Assembly: GCA_002373325.1 (NCBI GenBank)
Contig: DFKI01000154.1
Coordinates: 1-33,241 of the forward strand
Direction: 5' to 3'
Origin: Treponema sp. UBA3649
Lineage (GTDB): Bacteria > Spirochaetota > Spirochaetia > Treponematales > Treponemataceae
Length of the DNA: 33,241 nt
Shown: in pieces, positions 1 to 8,166 of the stretch
Numbering within the stretch: the first letter of the stretch is position 1
Layout: every line of letters starts with the position of its first letter
Notes under the pieces: model-generated
The model's input: the letters and a program-made list of their open reading frames with translations, nothing else
Database searches by the model: none
Told to the model about the DNA's origin: nothing
Made by a program: the position numbers and the translations under genes

Positions 1-15
1 GCATTTTCAGAGTTG

Positions 16-54
16 CCTCTAAAAAGAGAAGTTTTTAGAGGTTCCCATTTTTTT
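16..54. terminator. Candidate hairpin terminator downstream of ricT
   Basis: Positions 16-25 (CCTCTAAAAA) and 32-41 (TTTTTAGAGG) are perfect inverted repeats with a 6-nt loop. A T-run follows on the plus strand at 48-54, while the minus side lacks a clear U-tract. It lies 26 bases past the ricT stop, so it probably ends the minus-strand operon, a plus-strand transcript entering from outside the window, or both. The direction is uncertain. Confidence 0.5.
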
Positions 55-66
55 GGACTCGCCCTG

Positions 67-1011
67 CTATCTTTCGTCAGGGATTGAGTCCTTGATTTCC
101 CATCGGCTGCCCTTTCTGAAAAATCTCTTTGCGTTTACTTCAAGGAGCCTTCCGTCCTCTCCGCTCATCTTCACCATGGACGTAATGGGGTTCACTTCGG
201 TCACTTTGAAATTTGTTCCGTCGTAAATGAGCCGGATTCCCTCATTGGGGAGTTTTTTCCTTGCCTCCGCGTACCAGTCGTACTCATAGCTCAGACAGCA
301 CAAAAGTCTTCCGCACTGACCGCTGATTTTCATGGAATTCAAGCTGAGGTTCTGGTCCTTCGCCATTCTTATGCTTACGGGTCGCAGTTTGTCGCTCACC
401 TGATTGCAGCAGTATGGTCTTCCGCACACTCCAAGTCCACCTGTAATGCGGCTCTCGTCCCTCACACCAATCTGCCTGAGTTCTATCCTCATCTTGAAGA
501 TTGAGACCAAATCTTTTACAAGCTCGCGGAAATCAACCCGGTTGTCACTTGAGAAGAAAAAGAGTGCCTTTGGTTCGCCGACTAGAAAATGGACGGCAAT
601 CAGCTTCATGTCCAGGTGATGCGCCTTCACTTTTTCGCGGAAGATGTCGAACGCCTGGTTTTCCTTTTCTACGAGCTCGGATGCGTGCTCCATGTCCTTT
701 TCGTTCGCAAGACGTGAGACCTGCACTATGTCGCTCGGTTTTATGCCGATCGGTTTTTCTGCCCTGCCCAGATTTTTCGCAAGGTCATCGCCGTATCTGG
801 TCGGGATAAGAACGTAATCACCCGGTTTTGCCTCAATCCCTTCCGGAAACTGCGCGTAAACTCCCTCGCATGAATACTCAAGCTTGAGTTTGTACAAATC
901 CTTGGGAAAGACAAAATTCTTGGAAAATGCCTGGCTGGAAGCGTCGTTGTCCTCCAGCGCCAGAATATCCTCATCTTCAGCATCAATGTCCTGTTCAAAA
1001 ATGTCTGACAT
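67..1011 (-). CDS. ricT: PSP1-domain protein RicT (YaaT family)
   Basis: RicT/YaaT proteins carry the PSP1 domain. In Bacillus, RicT joins RicA and RicF in a complex that binds an iron-sulfur cluster and assists RNase Y-dependent mRNA maturation. The two cysteine clusters expected of the family are visible as GVCGRPYCCN and GQCGRLLCC, giving six cysteines in the middle of a 314-residue protein. The N-terminus is acidic (DIDAEDEDILALED). I prefer the ATG at 1011 because AGGGG lies about 7 bases upstream. A GTG at 1038 would overlap the yaaR stop by 4 bases but has no clear ribosome binding site. It is the last gene of the M23-bactofilin-yaaR-ricT unit, and yaaR and yaaT are also near neighbours in Bacillus. 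The mRNA-processing role in this organism is inferred; ricA and ricF are not in the window. Confidence 0.88.
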   Translation of the reverse strand: MSDIFEQDIDAEDEDILALEDNDASSQAFSKNFVFPKDLYKLKLEYSCEGVYAQFPEGIEAKPGDYVLIPTRYGDDLAKNLGRAEKPIGIKPSDIVQVSRLANEKDMEHASELVEKENQAFDIFREKVKAHHLDMKLIAVHFLVGEPKALFFFSSDNRVDFRELVKDLVSIFKMRIELRQIGVRDESRITGGLGVCGRPYCCNQVSDKLRPVSIRMAKDQNLSLNSMKISGQCGRLLCCLSYEYDWYAEARKKLPNEGIRLIYDGTNFKVTEVNPITSMVKMSGEDGRLLEVNAKRFFRKGSRWEIKDSIPDER

Positions 1012-1034
1012 CGCTATCCCCTTGCTCAGGTCTT

Positions 1035-1565
1035 TCACGTGGCAATCAAATCCACCAGAAGACCGTTGATTTCTTCAATTTTCGCCAGCATACCGAGAGT
1101 GTCCGAATGACTGTGCAGGAGCCACTGGGCCACTTCATCTAGTTTTTGATTTATCACCACAACCTGAACCTGCGGTGACATCTTACGTCCGCGTTTTGGT
1201 GCCCTTGCGCGAGACTCAACCGAAAAATTGGTCTTTACGATGAAGCGCATGAACTGGCCGACCTTTTTTCTGTAATCGGCAAAATTTTCCGGCATTTGTG
1301 AGGCCTTGAGCTTTTCCGCCGCCATATCCGCCGCATCTTTAAGAAAAATCGCAGCTTCTTCGGTTTCCATTCCCGCAATCTCAGGGGGCAAACCTTCCAT
1401 CTCAAGCTCGTATTCGGCTCTGGATTTCTCGAACACCGATGAAAAAGCCGCTTTCTTTACTTTCTGGCTCTTTTTTTCCTGATTTGCCTTTTTGGCCGCC
1501 TCATTTGCCGCTGCCTGTGCTGCGCTAAAATAAAGTCCCGGGCTTAACGCGTCAACTCCTTCCAT
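1035..1565 (-). CDS. yaaR: YaaR family protein (DUF327)
   Basis: This 176-residue cytoplasmic protein matches the small YaaR/DUF327 family, whose function is unknown. The family signature is the core FADYRKKVGQFMRFIVKTNF, followed by VVINQKLDEVAQWL and a C-terminal helix. The N-terminus is rich in Ala and Lys and looks disordered or coiled. Its order directly before ricT echoes the yaaR-holB-yaaT order of Firmicutes, here without holB, which strengthens both assignments. It starts 18 bases after the bactofilin stop and reaches the first ricT codons, so it is surely cotranscribed. The family name is fairly sure; no biochemical role can be stated. Confidence 0.82.
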   Translation of the reverse strand: MEGVDALSPGLYFSAAQAAANEAAKKANQEKKSQKVKKAAFSSVFEKSRAEYELEMEGLPPEIAGMETEEAAIFLKDAADMAAEKLKASQMPENFADYRKKVGQFMRFIVKTNFSVESRARAPKRGRKMSPQVQVVVINQKLDEVAQWLLHSHSDTLGMLAKIEEINGLLVDLIAT

Positions 1566-1583
1566 AAGCAGATTTTTCCCTGC

Positions 1584-2090
1584 CTAAAAACCCGAGCCGT
1601 CCAAGGTGGTGTCTGAAATGGAAATCCCCGAGTGTAAATCCGAATTGAAAACCGTGTTGTCCAGAGAAATATGGATGTTCTGCAGAATTGACCTGGATGC
1701 GATGGCCTGCGCGTCCTGCCATGAATTTACCGCGTCATCGTAAGCCGTTTCGTCTTTGAGTGAAATGCAGTGTCCGTGGAGAACGACGTTGTTGTCAGCC
1801 TGGAGCCTGTGTGTCTGGATGTCCCCTATTACGGAGCTGGATGACATGAGATGTACTGATTCTGGAGCGATGATGTTCCCTTTCACGACCCCGCTGATTG
1901 TTGCGGATTTTGCAGTGATGTTGCCGTTGATTCTTGCGTACTCACCCACTATGACATTGCCGGTGGTCTCAAGGTTGCCGTCCAAATCACCGTCAATTCG
2001 CATGAATCCGCTGATTTTCATGTCTCCCTTGATTGTGGAGCCCCTGCCTATAATGCTGTTGATAGAAATGTCTTCGTTAATTAATGCCAT
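1584..2090 (-). CDS. Bactofilin (polymer-forming cytoskeletal protein)
   Basis: Bactofilins self-assemble without nucleotides into beta-helical filaments that place cell-wall enzymes and shape the cell. This 168-residue protein shows the family's repeated short-strand pattern: STIKGDMKISGFMRIDGDLDGN, then GNVIVGEYARINGNITAKSATISGVVKGNI, with a gly-asp/asn turn about every 16-18 residues. The C-terminal tail from about residue 110 is outside the beta-helix and unlike other sequences I recognise. Its ATG begins immediately after the TAG of the M23 peptidase gene, and I see no separate ribosome binding site, so translational coupling is likely. In other helical or curved bacteria, bactofilins pair with M23 peptidases to control curvature, and the same pairing here suggests a role in spirochaete cell shape (inference). 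Confidence 0.88.
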   Translation of the reverse strand: MALINEDISINSIIGRGSTIKGDMKISGFMRIDGDLDGNLETTGNVIVGEYARINGNITAKSATISGVVKGNIIAPESVHLMSSSSVIGDIQTHRLQADNNVVLHGHCISLKDETAYDDAVNSWQDAQAIASRSILQNIHISLDNTVFNSDLHSGISISDTTLDGSGF

Positions 2091-3104
2091 CTATTTTATG
2101 TTGATATATTTTGCGGGATCTACAACGTCAGAACCGATGTGAATCTCATAGTGCAAGTGCGGTCCCGTAGAAAGACCTGTGTTTCCAATCGTGCCGATAA
2201 CATCGCGCTGTGAGACCTGATCACCCTTCTGTACCCGGATTGTGCCCAAGTGGGCGTACCGTGTGTAAATTCCGTGTTTGTGCTTAATAATGACGTAGTT
2301 TCCGAAACTATTGTCAAAACCAACTGCCGCTACCTGTCCGTTTGCCGTTGCCACCACTCCGTCGCCGCTGCGGTATGTGCTGAAATCAATGCCGCGGTGG
2401 ATGTACCAGATTCCCTTGATGGGGTGGATGTTTTGTCCGAATGCCATGGAGATGTGTCCGATTCCATTTTTTACCGGCCAGATGCTCGGTATGTCGGAGA
2501 AGAGCTCTCCCTGGCTCTCAAGCATTTTTCCAATCTGCTCCACGGGCTGAACCGCGCTTTCAAGATACGACGTGAGCTGTTTTATGTCCGCTGTCTCCTT
2601 TAATGTTCCCGACGCAAGGTCCTGAGTGTCGAATATGGAGGCGAGATCGCTGTTTCCCCCGGTTGTTTTGGAGATGTTTTCGCTCTGGTTGATTCCCAAA
2701 ATGGAAAGTGCACGGCTTAAAGATGTCTGAAATCGTTTGGCGGTCTGAAGAAGATTGTTGTTTTCGTCCCTGAGCTCATCAAGGCTTGCGAGCGTGTCCC
2801 TGTGTTCTTCCCTCAGACGGCTGATTTCGATTCCGTTTCCGGATGAGCGCTTTGAGAAGGGGATGAATGTGACGGCGATTCCCACAATCACAAGGGCTCC
2901 TATGGCGATGGCGAATGTGTTCGTGCGTATGTTGAGGACTTTTCCGTTGGAGTGAGGTACGACCATTATGGTCAGCTTTTGGTCAAACGCATGGAATGCC
3001 TTTGCAATGCCACGTCCGAGCAGGGAGAAAAATGCTCCCAATCCATGGGCCATCTTTGAAAAGAGACCGTTGTCCTGTCTATTGTACCTGCGTGTTCTCG
3101 CCAC
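2091..3104 (-). CDS. Membrane-anchored M23 family metallopeptidase (LytM-type)
   Basis: This is a zinc peptidase expected to cut peptidoglycan cross-links. After a basic N-terminus comes one membrane segment (around FAIAIGALVIVGIAVTFIPF), then a coiled-coil-like stretch with many Glu and Leu (ISRLREEHRDTLASLDELRD), and a C-terminal LytM domain. The domain has the metal motifs HRGIDFS (HxxxD) and GPHLHYEIH (HxH), so it should be active. I place the start at the GTG at 3104 because AAGGAG sits 6 bases before it; an upstream in-frame GTG at 3119 would put that AAGGAG inside the gene. It heads the operon with bactofilin, yaaR and ricT. The single-TM plus coiled-coil plus M23 layout beside a bactofilin recalls bactofilin-partner M23 enzymes that set cell curvature (inference). 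Confidence 0.9.
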   Translation of the reverse strand: MARTRRYNRQDNGLFSKMAHGLGAFFSLLGRGIAKAFHAFDQKLTIMVVPHSNGKVLNIRTNTFAIAIGALVIVGIAVTFIPFSKRSSGNGIEISRLREEHRDTLASLDELRDENNNLLQTAKRFQTSLSRALSILGINQSENISKTTGGNSDLASIFDTQDLASGTLKETADIKQLTSYLESAVQPVEQIGKMLESQGELFSDIPSIWPVKNGIGHISMAFGQNIHPIKGIWYIHRGIDFSTYRSGDGVVATANGQVAAVGFDNSFGNYVIIKHKHGIYTRYAHLGTIRVQKGDQVSQRDVIGTIGNTGLSTGPHLHYEIHIGSDVVDPAKYINIK

Positions 3105-3132
3105 AGAAAACTCCTTCACATTCAGCCTAATC

Positions 3133-3162
3133 AGTATATCACATCAGCGCCTTCAATGTCAA
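3133..3162 (-). promoter_or_regulatory. Sigma-70-type promoter of the M23-bactofilin operon
   Basis: On the minus strand TTGACA (3157-3162) and TATACT (3133-3138) are separated by 18 bases. The predicted start near 3126 gives a leader of about 20 bases that holds the AAGGAG site of the GTG start at 3104. Confidence 0.72.
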
Positions 3163-3284
3163 ATAATAAAGTGTAATAATTGAAAGTTTTTTGTGCGTCC
3201 GGTGATTTTCCCACGGGAATTTTACGTAAAATAGACTTAAAACGTAAGGGCCGCAAGAAATTCATCCGTTCTGCAAAAAAACAT

Positions 3285-3313
3285 TTGACTTCATGCCAAT
3301 CATGTGTTATTCT
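3285..3313 (+). promoter_or_regulatory. Sigma-70-type promoter upstream of tatD
   Basis: TTGACT (3285-3290), a 17-base spacer and TATTCT (3308-3313). Transcription should start near 3320, about 200 bases before the tatD ATG, which leaves a long structured leader. Confidence 0.65.
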
Positions 3314-3319
3314 TATCGG

Positions 3320-3478
3320 AGAGTTAGGGAACATTGATTAGAGTACGATGAAAATCATTTGCATCTCCCGTTGACGTCTCCCTTTTATAGATTCAACAGT
3401 CACGTTAGTGGTCCGGTGGAAGTCATCGGCTATGGAGGAACCTCTGAAACATCAGTTTTTGGGGGTTCTTAATTTATT
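3320..3478 (+). ncRNA. Candidate structured leader or small RNA ending in a hairpin
   Basis: The 404 bases between the M23 start region and tatD contain no convincing gene. They hold two divergent promoters and this segment. Near its 3' end, 3437-3451 (AGGAACCTCTGAAAC) pairs with 3456-3471 (GTTTTTGGGGGTTCTT) around an AUCA loop, with several G-U pairs and one bulge, followed by a moderately U-rich tail. The 5' end (TTAGGGAAC plus ATTGAT, about 3324-3338) can alternatively pair with ATCAGT and GTTCTTAA in the same 3' arm, so two exclusive folds are possible. It could be a transcription attenuator for tatD or a free small RNA of about 155 nt. I do not recognise a named RNA family. Confidence 0.4.
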
Positions 3479-3523
3479 GCAGCGGGTTTCTTCACGCAAG
3501 GAACCGAAACAAGGAAGAAAGAA

Positions 3524-4318
3524 ATGAAATTTTTTGATACTCATGCCCACATCGGCTTGATATACGACGATCCGGTTGAGCAGTTCAGGGTCATCCAGCA
3601 GGCTAAGCAGGCCGGGGTCAGACGCATCATAAGCATCAACAATGGTCTCAAGGAATTCAAGAAGGAGTACAACGCTCTCAAGGGGGCTCGGGGGGTGTAT
3701 CATGCCGTCGGTGTCGGTCCGTCAGAGGTCAGTGCTCCCGGAAACGACTGGATAAGCACCATTCAGGAGAGCGTTAAGCTGCCGAATGTGGTCGCGATTG
3801 GTGAGACCGGACTTGACTATTATAAGGAATTCGGTGACAAGCACAGTCAGATTGAGCTTTTCATCACACAGCTTGAGCTTGCGCAGTCCCTTGGATTGCC
3901 GGTAATCATCCATAACAGGAACGCCGGAAACGACATCCTTGATATCCTCAAAATGCGTATGCCGGACAAGGGAGCCGTCTTCCACTGCTACAGCGAGGAT
4001 GCAGCCTATGCGAAAAAGTGTCTTGCCGCCGGACTGAACGTCTATTTTTCCTTCGCCGGAAATTTGACTTACCGGAACGCGAAGAATCTCCACGAGACTG
4101 TCCTGAACATACCGACCGACCGCATTGTGATTGAGACCGAGAGTCCTTTCATGCCGCCTGCCGACATCAAGGGAAACGGAAAGAAAAAGGCCCGCACCAT
4201 GCCTGCAAACCTCCTTTCCACGGCAAAATTCCTTGCTGAAATGCTGAAAATGGATTTGGAGCAGCTCAGCGACCAGCTTTGGACCAACAGCTGCAAATTC
4301 TTCAATCTGCCGGAATGA
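3524..4318 (+). CDS. tatD: TatD family metal-dependent hydrolase
   Basis: TatD-family enzymes are TIM-barrel hydrolases, often DNA 3'-exonucleases or deoxyribonucleases. The 264-residue length is normal. Metal-ligand motifs are visible: FFDTHAHIG near the N-terminus (HxH), AIGETGLDYY (Glu), PVIIHNRNA (His) and GAVFHCYS (His). The final catalytic motif, usually ETDAP or ETDSP, reads ETESP here, with Glu at residue 206 in place of Asp, and the following RNEPA-type motif reads RTMPA. The ATG at 3524 follows GGAAG by about 8 bases. It is the first gene of a long plus-strand run, 22 bases from the dus gene. Family membership is firm; which subfamily (TatD, YcfH or YjjV) is not. Confidence 0.87.
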   Translation: MKFFDTHAHIGLIYDDPVEQFRVIQQAKQAGVRRIISINNGLKEFKKEYNALKGARGVYHAVGVGPSEVSAPGNDWISTIQESVKLPNVVAIGETGLDYYKEFGDKHSQIELFITQLELAQSLGLPVIIHNRNAGNDILDILKMRMPDKGAVFHCYSEDAAYAKKCLAAGLNVYFSFAGNLTYRNAKNLHETVLNIPTDRIVIETESPFMPPADIKGNGKKKARTMPANLLSTAKFLAEMLKMDLEQLSDQLWTNSCKFFNLPE

Positions 4319-4340
4319 TTGAAATTAAGACGGTTTTAAG

Positions 4341-5372
4341 ATGTCGGATTTGTATCACCCAGTGAAAATAGGGAGTCTTGTGCTTCCGGGAAACATTTTT
4401 CTCGCGCCCATAGCAGGTTACAGTGACAGGGCATTCCGTTCCCTTTGTGTGGAGCAGGGAGCCGCCATGTGCACTACGGAAATGGTCTCTGCCGAGGCTC
4501 TTACGCGTGGGTCGGGAAAAACCGAGGATCTCATGGTCCGTGCGCCGAATGAAAAAATCTACTCCATACAGATTTTCGGGGGAAACGCTGACGTGATGGC
4601 CCGTGCTGCGGAGCTTGTGCTTGAGAGAACCGACTGTGAGTGCATTGACATTAACGGTGGGTGTCCTGTTCCAAAAATCGTGAAGTCCGGGGCTGGGAGC
4701 GTCCTGACAAAGGAGCCTGAGAAACTTTATGAGATTGTGTCGGCGGTAAAATCTGCTTCCTTGAGATATTCTGAAAAACATCCCGAAAGAGGCTCCGTAC
4801 CTGTGACGGTCAAAGTCAGGAGCGGGTGGGATGCGTCTCATCTGACATGGAAGGAAACTTCGGATGCTGCCATTGCCGCGGGTGCCGACGCTCTTACCAT
4901 ACACGCAAGGACGAGGGCTCAGGGCTACGAGGGAAAGGCTGACTGGGACATACAGCGCAGGGTCGTGGAGAATGTGGCCGGAAGAATCCCTGTTTTTGGA
5001 AGCGGAGATGCCAACAGTCCCGAGACGGCGAAAAAAATGCTCGTGGAAACCGGGGTGGACGGAGTGATGTTTGCCCGTGGAGCGATGGGAAATCCATTTT
5101 TATTTAAAAGAACGATACAATATCTAAAAACCGGAGAATATTTTGCCGAAACAATAAAAGAGAGACTGTGTGCCGGATTCAGGGAACTGGATCTGAACAT
5201 TCAGGACAAGGGGGAAAAAGTCGCCTGTATGCAGATGCGGAAAAAATTCTGCGCTTACAGTTCGGGAATCCGTGGTGGTGCCCGGCTGAGGATGCAGGTT
5301 GTCTCGGCCAATACAGCGGAAGATTACCGGAAGATTTTTGCTCCCTATCTCTCGGGGGAACTCACCGAATGA
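4341..5372 (+). CDS. dus: tRNA-dihydrouridine synthase (Dus, DusB-like)
   Basis: Dus enzymes use FMN and NADPH to reduce uridines to dihydrouridine in tRNA. The barrel begins with LAPIAGYSDRAFR. The catalytic cysteine motif is INGGCPVPKIVKSGAG; the FMN-binding motifs VKVRSGW, IHARTRAQGYEGKADWD, FGSGDANS and GVMFARGAMGNPF follow in the usual order. At 343 residues it is a full-length enzyme of the NifR3/DusB type. The ATG at 4341 has only a weak purine stretch before it, but no better start fits the conserved N-terminus. The short gap to tatD suggests cotranscription. DusB-like is my best guess for the subgroup. Confidence 0.92.
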   Translation: MSDLYHPVKIGSLVLPGNIFLAPIAGYSDRAFRSLCVEQGAAMCTTEMVSAEALTRGSGKTEDLMVRAPNEKIYSIQIFGGNADVMARAAELVLERTDCECIDINGGCPVPKIVKSGAGSVLTKEPEKLYEIVSAVKSASLRYSEKHPERGSVPVTVKVRSGWDASHLTWKETSDAAIAAGADALTIHARTRAQGYEGKADWDIQRRVVENVAGRIPVFGSGDANSPETAKKMLVETGVDGVMFARGAMGNPFLFKRTIQYLKTGEYFAETIKERLCAGFRELDLNIQDKGEKVACMQMRKKFCAYSSGIRGGARLRMQVVSANTAEDYRKIFAPYLSGELTE

Positions 5373-5436
5373 TTTGTGGGTCATTCAGGGAATCCAAATC
5401 AGTTTCCGCAAATTTTTTTGAAGGGATAGTGGTGAT

Positions 5437-7005
5437 ATGTCGTTTTTTCAAAGCATAACGGATTTTTTTCAGTCTATTTTCATGGCTTCTTCTCCTGAGG
5501 TAAAGCAGAAGCAGGCCTTAAAAAAGATTGAGTCTGAGTTAAAAAATACGGATCCCCAAATCTACAAGGACGGGGCAGTTCTGGAGTCCTTCGCGGAGGC
5601 ACTCAGGCTTCTTTTTGAAAATACAAAGTCAATTCTGGACGTTCTCTCGGACACAATCTGCAGTACGGATTTGGAGCGCAACCACCGCTTTACCGAGCAG
5701 CTTTTAATGACGGGGTTCCCCCCTGAGGCACAGGACATACTGGCATCTCTGGCCTACGAGACAAGAAAGGAGGCGGCGAGGGATGAGGAATCAATCTCCC
5801 GGTTCTTCGAGGGACAGCACAGGCAGCTTGAGAGGGCAATCAAGTATCTCAGCGCTCCCGAGTTCGTGAAAATCGACCAGGTGCTGGACAACATCAAGCA
5901 GCTTTACGACGTGTGCAAATATCCCTATGTGACGGTGCTCCATGTCTTTGACCCGAATTACTCCACAATCACCACGCCGAAGTTCCAGCCTGTCGCAACC
6001 GAACTGATTGAGAATTATCTTGAGGACCTCTATTACGTCACCGCGGGCATGGACATCTCGAAATCCACGTGCAATGCGGTCGTCGCGCTCTACAAGCTCT
6101 ATAATAAGGTAGATTCCGTAACGGCGGTCTCTGAGAATTTCCTTGCGAACATGAGAAAAATCCAGAGCCTTATGAAGCATATCTTTACGGCGGAAAATCT
6201 GAAAAATCTTGTGCGTATCTCCAAAAAGGACCCGTCCTACGAGCCGAAAAAGGCGCTTTATCAGGAAAACTCAAAGGCAAAATACGCTGATTATCTTGAG
6301 AACCGTTTTCAGGTGGACAGCGCGAGAATCAAGGGTGAGCTTCAGGATGAGAAAATCAGCACGGAGCTTCATCAGCTTTTCCCGGACAACGCCATCGTTC
6401 CTGTCGCGGGCTACAATTCCGAGCTCAACAATCTTCTTATGCAGAGCACTCCGTCGGCGTTTATGTTCACCATGCCCATGCAGATTCTCAAGAATTTCGT
6501 CCGCCTCTACTACGAGGATCACGTGAAGCCGCTTTTGAACGATATTGTAATAGAAGGATATTTTACGAATCCCGCGTACAAGAGTGAATTCTCTTCCTAT
6601 GTATATGCCATGAACGAGACCATGGAGATGATCAAGAACTTCGAGGAGAAATTCCAGCGCAACGGTGAGTTCGATGAGACGGTAATCAACAGCCTGATTA
6701 AGGACAGCCACAAGGACAATGTGTTTGTGGGACGGCTCAAGGATTTGGTTGACAAAATCAACAAGACCGCGAAAGATTTGATACAGGCCGAAGCGAACCA
6801 CGTCTTCCATGTCTACAAGATTACCGGGGAGCTCATGCTTGAGGCAAAGAAGGCTCATTCCGACGTGATTGAGAATCTGAAGGTGCTTACCCTCTCTTCC
6901 AGAAACCGTCTGAACACGGAAACCATGGAAAAAGAGCACGGATTGTGGCAAGTTTTCCTTGAAATTATGAAGAATTATGTTATTATTAGTAACATAGAGA
7001 AGTAG
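5437..7005 (+). CDS. Large conserved spirochaete protein of unknown function (DUF5312-like)
   Basis: This 522-residue protein has no signal peptide and no clear membrane segment; it looks cytoplasmic and mostly helical. It starts with FFQSITDFFQSIFMASSPEVKQ and has many Lys/Glu-rich helices, for example VIENLKVLTLSSRNRLNTE. I find no catalytic motif. It resembles a family known from treponemes that I recall as DUF5312, but I cannot confirm this here. An AAGGG about 11 bases before the ATG may serve as the ribosome binding site. The stop at 7005 lies three bases before the diguanylate cyclase ATG, so the two are almost certainly one transcription unit. A role linked to c-di-GMP signalling is possible only by neighbourhood. 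Confidence 0.7.
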   Translation: MSFFQSITDFFQSIFMASSPEVKQKQALKKIESELKNTDPQIYKDGAVLESFAEALRLLFENTKSILDVLSDTICSTDLERNHRFTEQLLMTGFPPEAQDILASLAYETRKEAARDEESISRFFEGQHRQLERAIKYLSAPEFVKIDQVLDNIKQLYDVCKYPYVTVLHVFDPNYSTITTPKFQPVATELIENYLEDLYYVTAGMDISKSTCNAVVALYKLYNKVDSVTAVSENFLANMRKIQSLMKHIFTAENLKNLVRISKKDPSYEPKKALYQENSKAKYADYLENRFQVDSARIKGELQDEKISTELHQLFPDNAIVPVAGYNSELNNLLMQSTPSAFMFTMPMQILKNFVRLYYEDHVKPLLNDIVIEGYFTNPAYKSEFSSYVYAMNETMEMIKNFEEKFQRNGEFDETVINSLIKDSHKDNVFVGRLKDLVDKINKTAKDLIQAEANHVFHVYKITGELMLEAKKAHSDVIENLKVLTLSSRNRLNTETMEKEHGLWQVFLEIMKNYVIISNIEK

Positions 7006-7008
7006 CGG

Positions 7009-8166
7009 ATGGCGAAGAAAAAGAAGACTCCGGAACCGGAACAGAAGACATTGGACATTTCCTCATTGGACACTCCGAAAACTGCCGAAGAGTACGAAAA
7101 GCAGATTTATGACCTGCAGCAGCTTTTGGAAATCTCTCGTTCTCTCTGTACCACTCTGGAGCTTCACACGCTGATTGAGTCAATCCTCTACATCACGATG
7201 GCGCAGATGAGGGTGCTTGGAGCCGGAGTTTTCATTTTGAATTCGGTGGACAGCAGGGAGCTTTATCTTGGAAGCAACCACAACGGATTCGAGGTGGACG
7301 CCTCCATAAACTACACCATTCCAATCGAGTCAAAGCTGGTCGAGCTGATTGGAGCCGCTCAGGAAAAAGTCTATACTATAGAAGATTTGCAAAATCTGAT
7401 TCCCGGAGACCGTGATCTGGCCATAATCGAGTCGGTGCATCCTACTCTTGTGGTTCCGATGATTCTGAAAAATCACTTGAACGGCATCCTTCTTTTGGGT
7501 GAGAGAATCAGCATAGATCCGAACAACGCGGGTTACGACGAATATGAGAAAAAGGAGATTTACACAATCGCCTCCCTTGCCGCAATCGCCGTGAACAATG
7601 CGTCCCTTGTGGAACAGTCATCCACCGACATGATGACCCACCTTAAGCTCAAGTACTATTTTTTCAACAGCCTCACCGACAAGCTGGATTCCGCTTTTTT
7701 CAACGGACAGAACCTCAGCGTGCTCATGTTCGACATCGATTTTTTCAAGAAATTCAACGACACTTACGGACATGCCTGCGGAGATTATGTTCTGCAGGAA
7801 GTCGCCCGCATAATCAAAAAGAGCATAAGGGCCATGGATTTGGCGTCGCGCTACGGAGGAGAGGAATTCACGGTCCTTTTGAACAAGGCGAACCAGAAAA
7901 ACGCTGTCTCGGTGGCTGAGAGAATCAGAAAGAACATTGCGTCCCACGACTTTTTCTATCACGGGCAGCACATGAAGGTGACGGTCTCAGGAGGAGTTTC
8001 CGTCTTTGATTTGGAGACGAATCCCGTGTCTTCGGCGAAAGTTCTTGTGGATCAGGCTGACCAGGCCATGTACATTTCAAAGAGAAGCGGAAGAAACTGC
8101 GTGACCTATGCCGATCCGAAGGTGCTTGCCTCCATGGATCAGTCGAATGAAGAAGGCCTGCGTTGA
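7009..8166 (+). CDS. GAF-GGDEF diguanylate cyclase
   Basis: The protein should make the second messenger c-di-GMP from two GTP. Residues about 30-200 look like a GAF sensor domain (VPMILKNHLNGILLLGER is its late strand pair). The C-terminal GGDEF domain starts near LMFDIDFFKKFNDTYGH, and its active-site motif is GGEEF at residues 283-287. Five residues before it lies RAMD (274-277), a standard RxxD inhibitory I-site, so product feedback is expected. There is no membrane segment; the ligand of the GAF domain is unknown. The ATG lies three bases after the upstream gene, and its TGA overlaps the TTG start of the rhomboid gene. Confidence 0.92.
   Translation: MAKKKKTPEPEQKTLDISSLDTPKTAEEYEKQIYDLQQLLEISRSLCTTLELHTLIESILYITMAQMRVLGAGVFILNSVDSRELYLGSNHNGFEVDASINYTIPIESKLVELIGAAQEKVYTIEDLQNLIPGDRDLAIIESVHPTLVVPMILKNHLNGILLLGERISIDPNNAGYDEYEKKEIYTIASLAAIAVNNASLVEQSSTDMMTHLKLKYYFFNSLTDKLDSAFFNGQNLSVLMFDIDFFKKFNDTYGHACGDYVLQEVARIIKKSIRAMDLASRYGGEEFTVLLNKANQKNAVSVAERIRKNIASHDFFYHGQHMKVTVSGGVSVFDLETNPVSSAKVLVDQADQAMYISKRSGRNCVTYADPKVLASMDQSNEEGLR

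Noticed and set aside
3408..3440. Slight resemblance (GGTCCGGTGGAAG) to the core of SRP RNA
   Set aside because: The GGAA tetraloop stem and the flanking asymmetric-loop bases do not form, so I do not call an ffs gene.
4302..4904. 200-codon minus-strand frame over the dus gene
   Set aside because: Antisense shadow of a clear Dus enzyme, with no recognisable domain.
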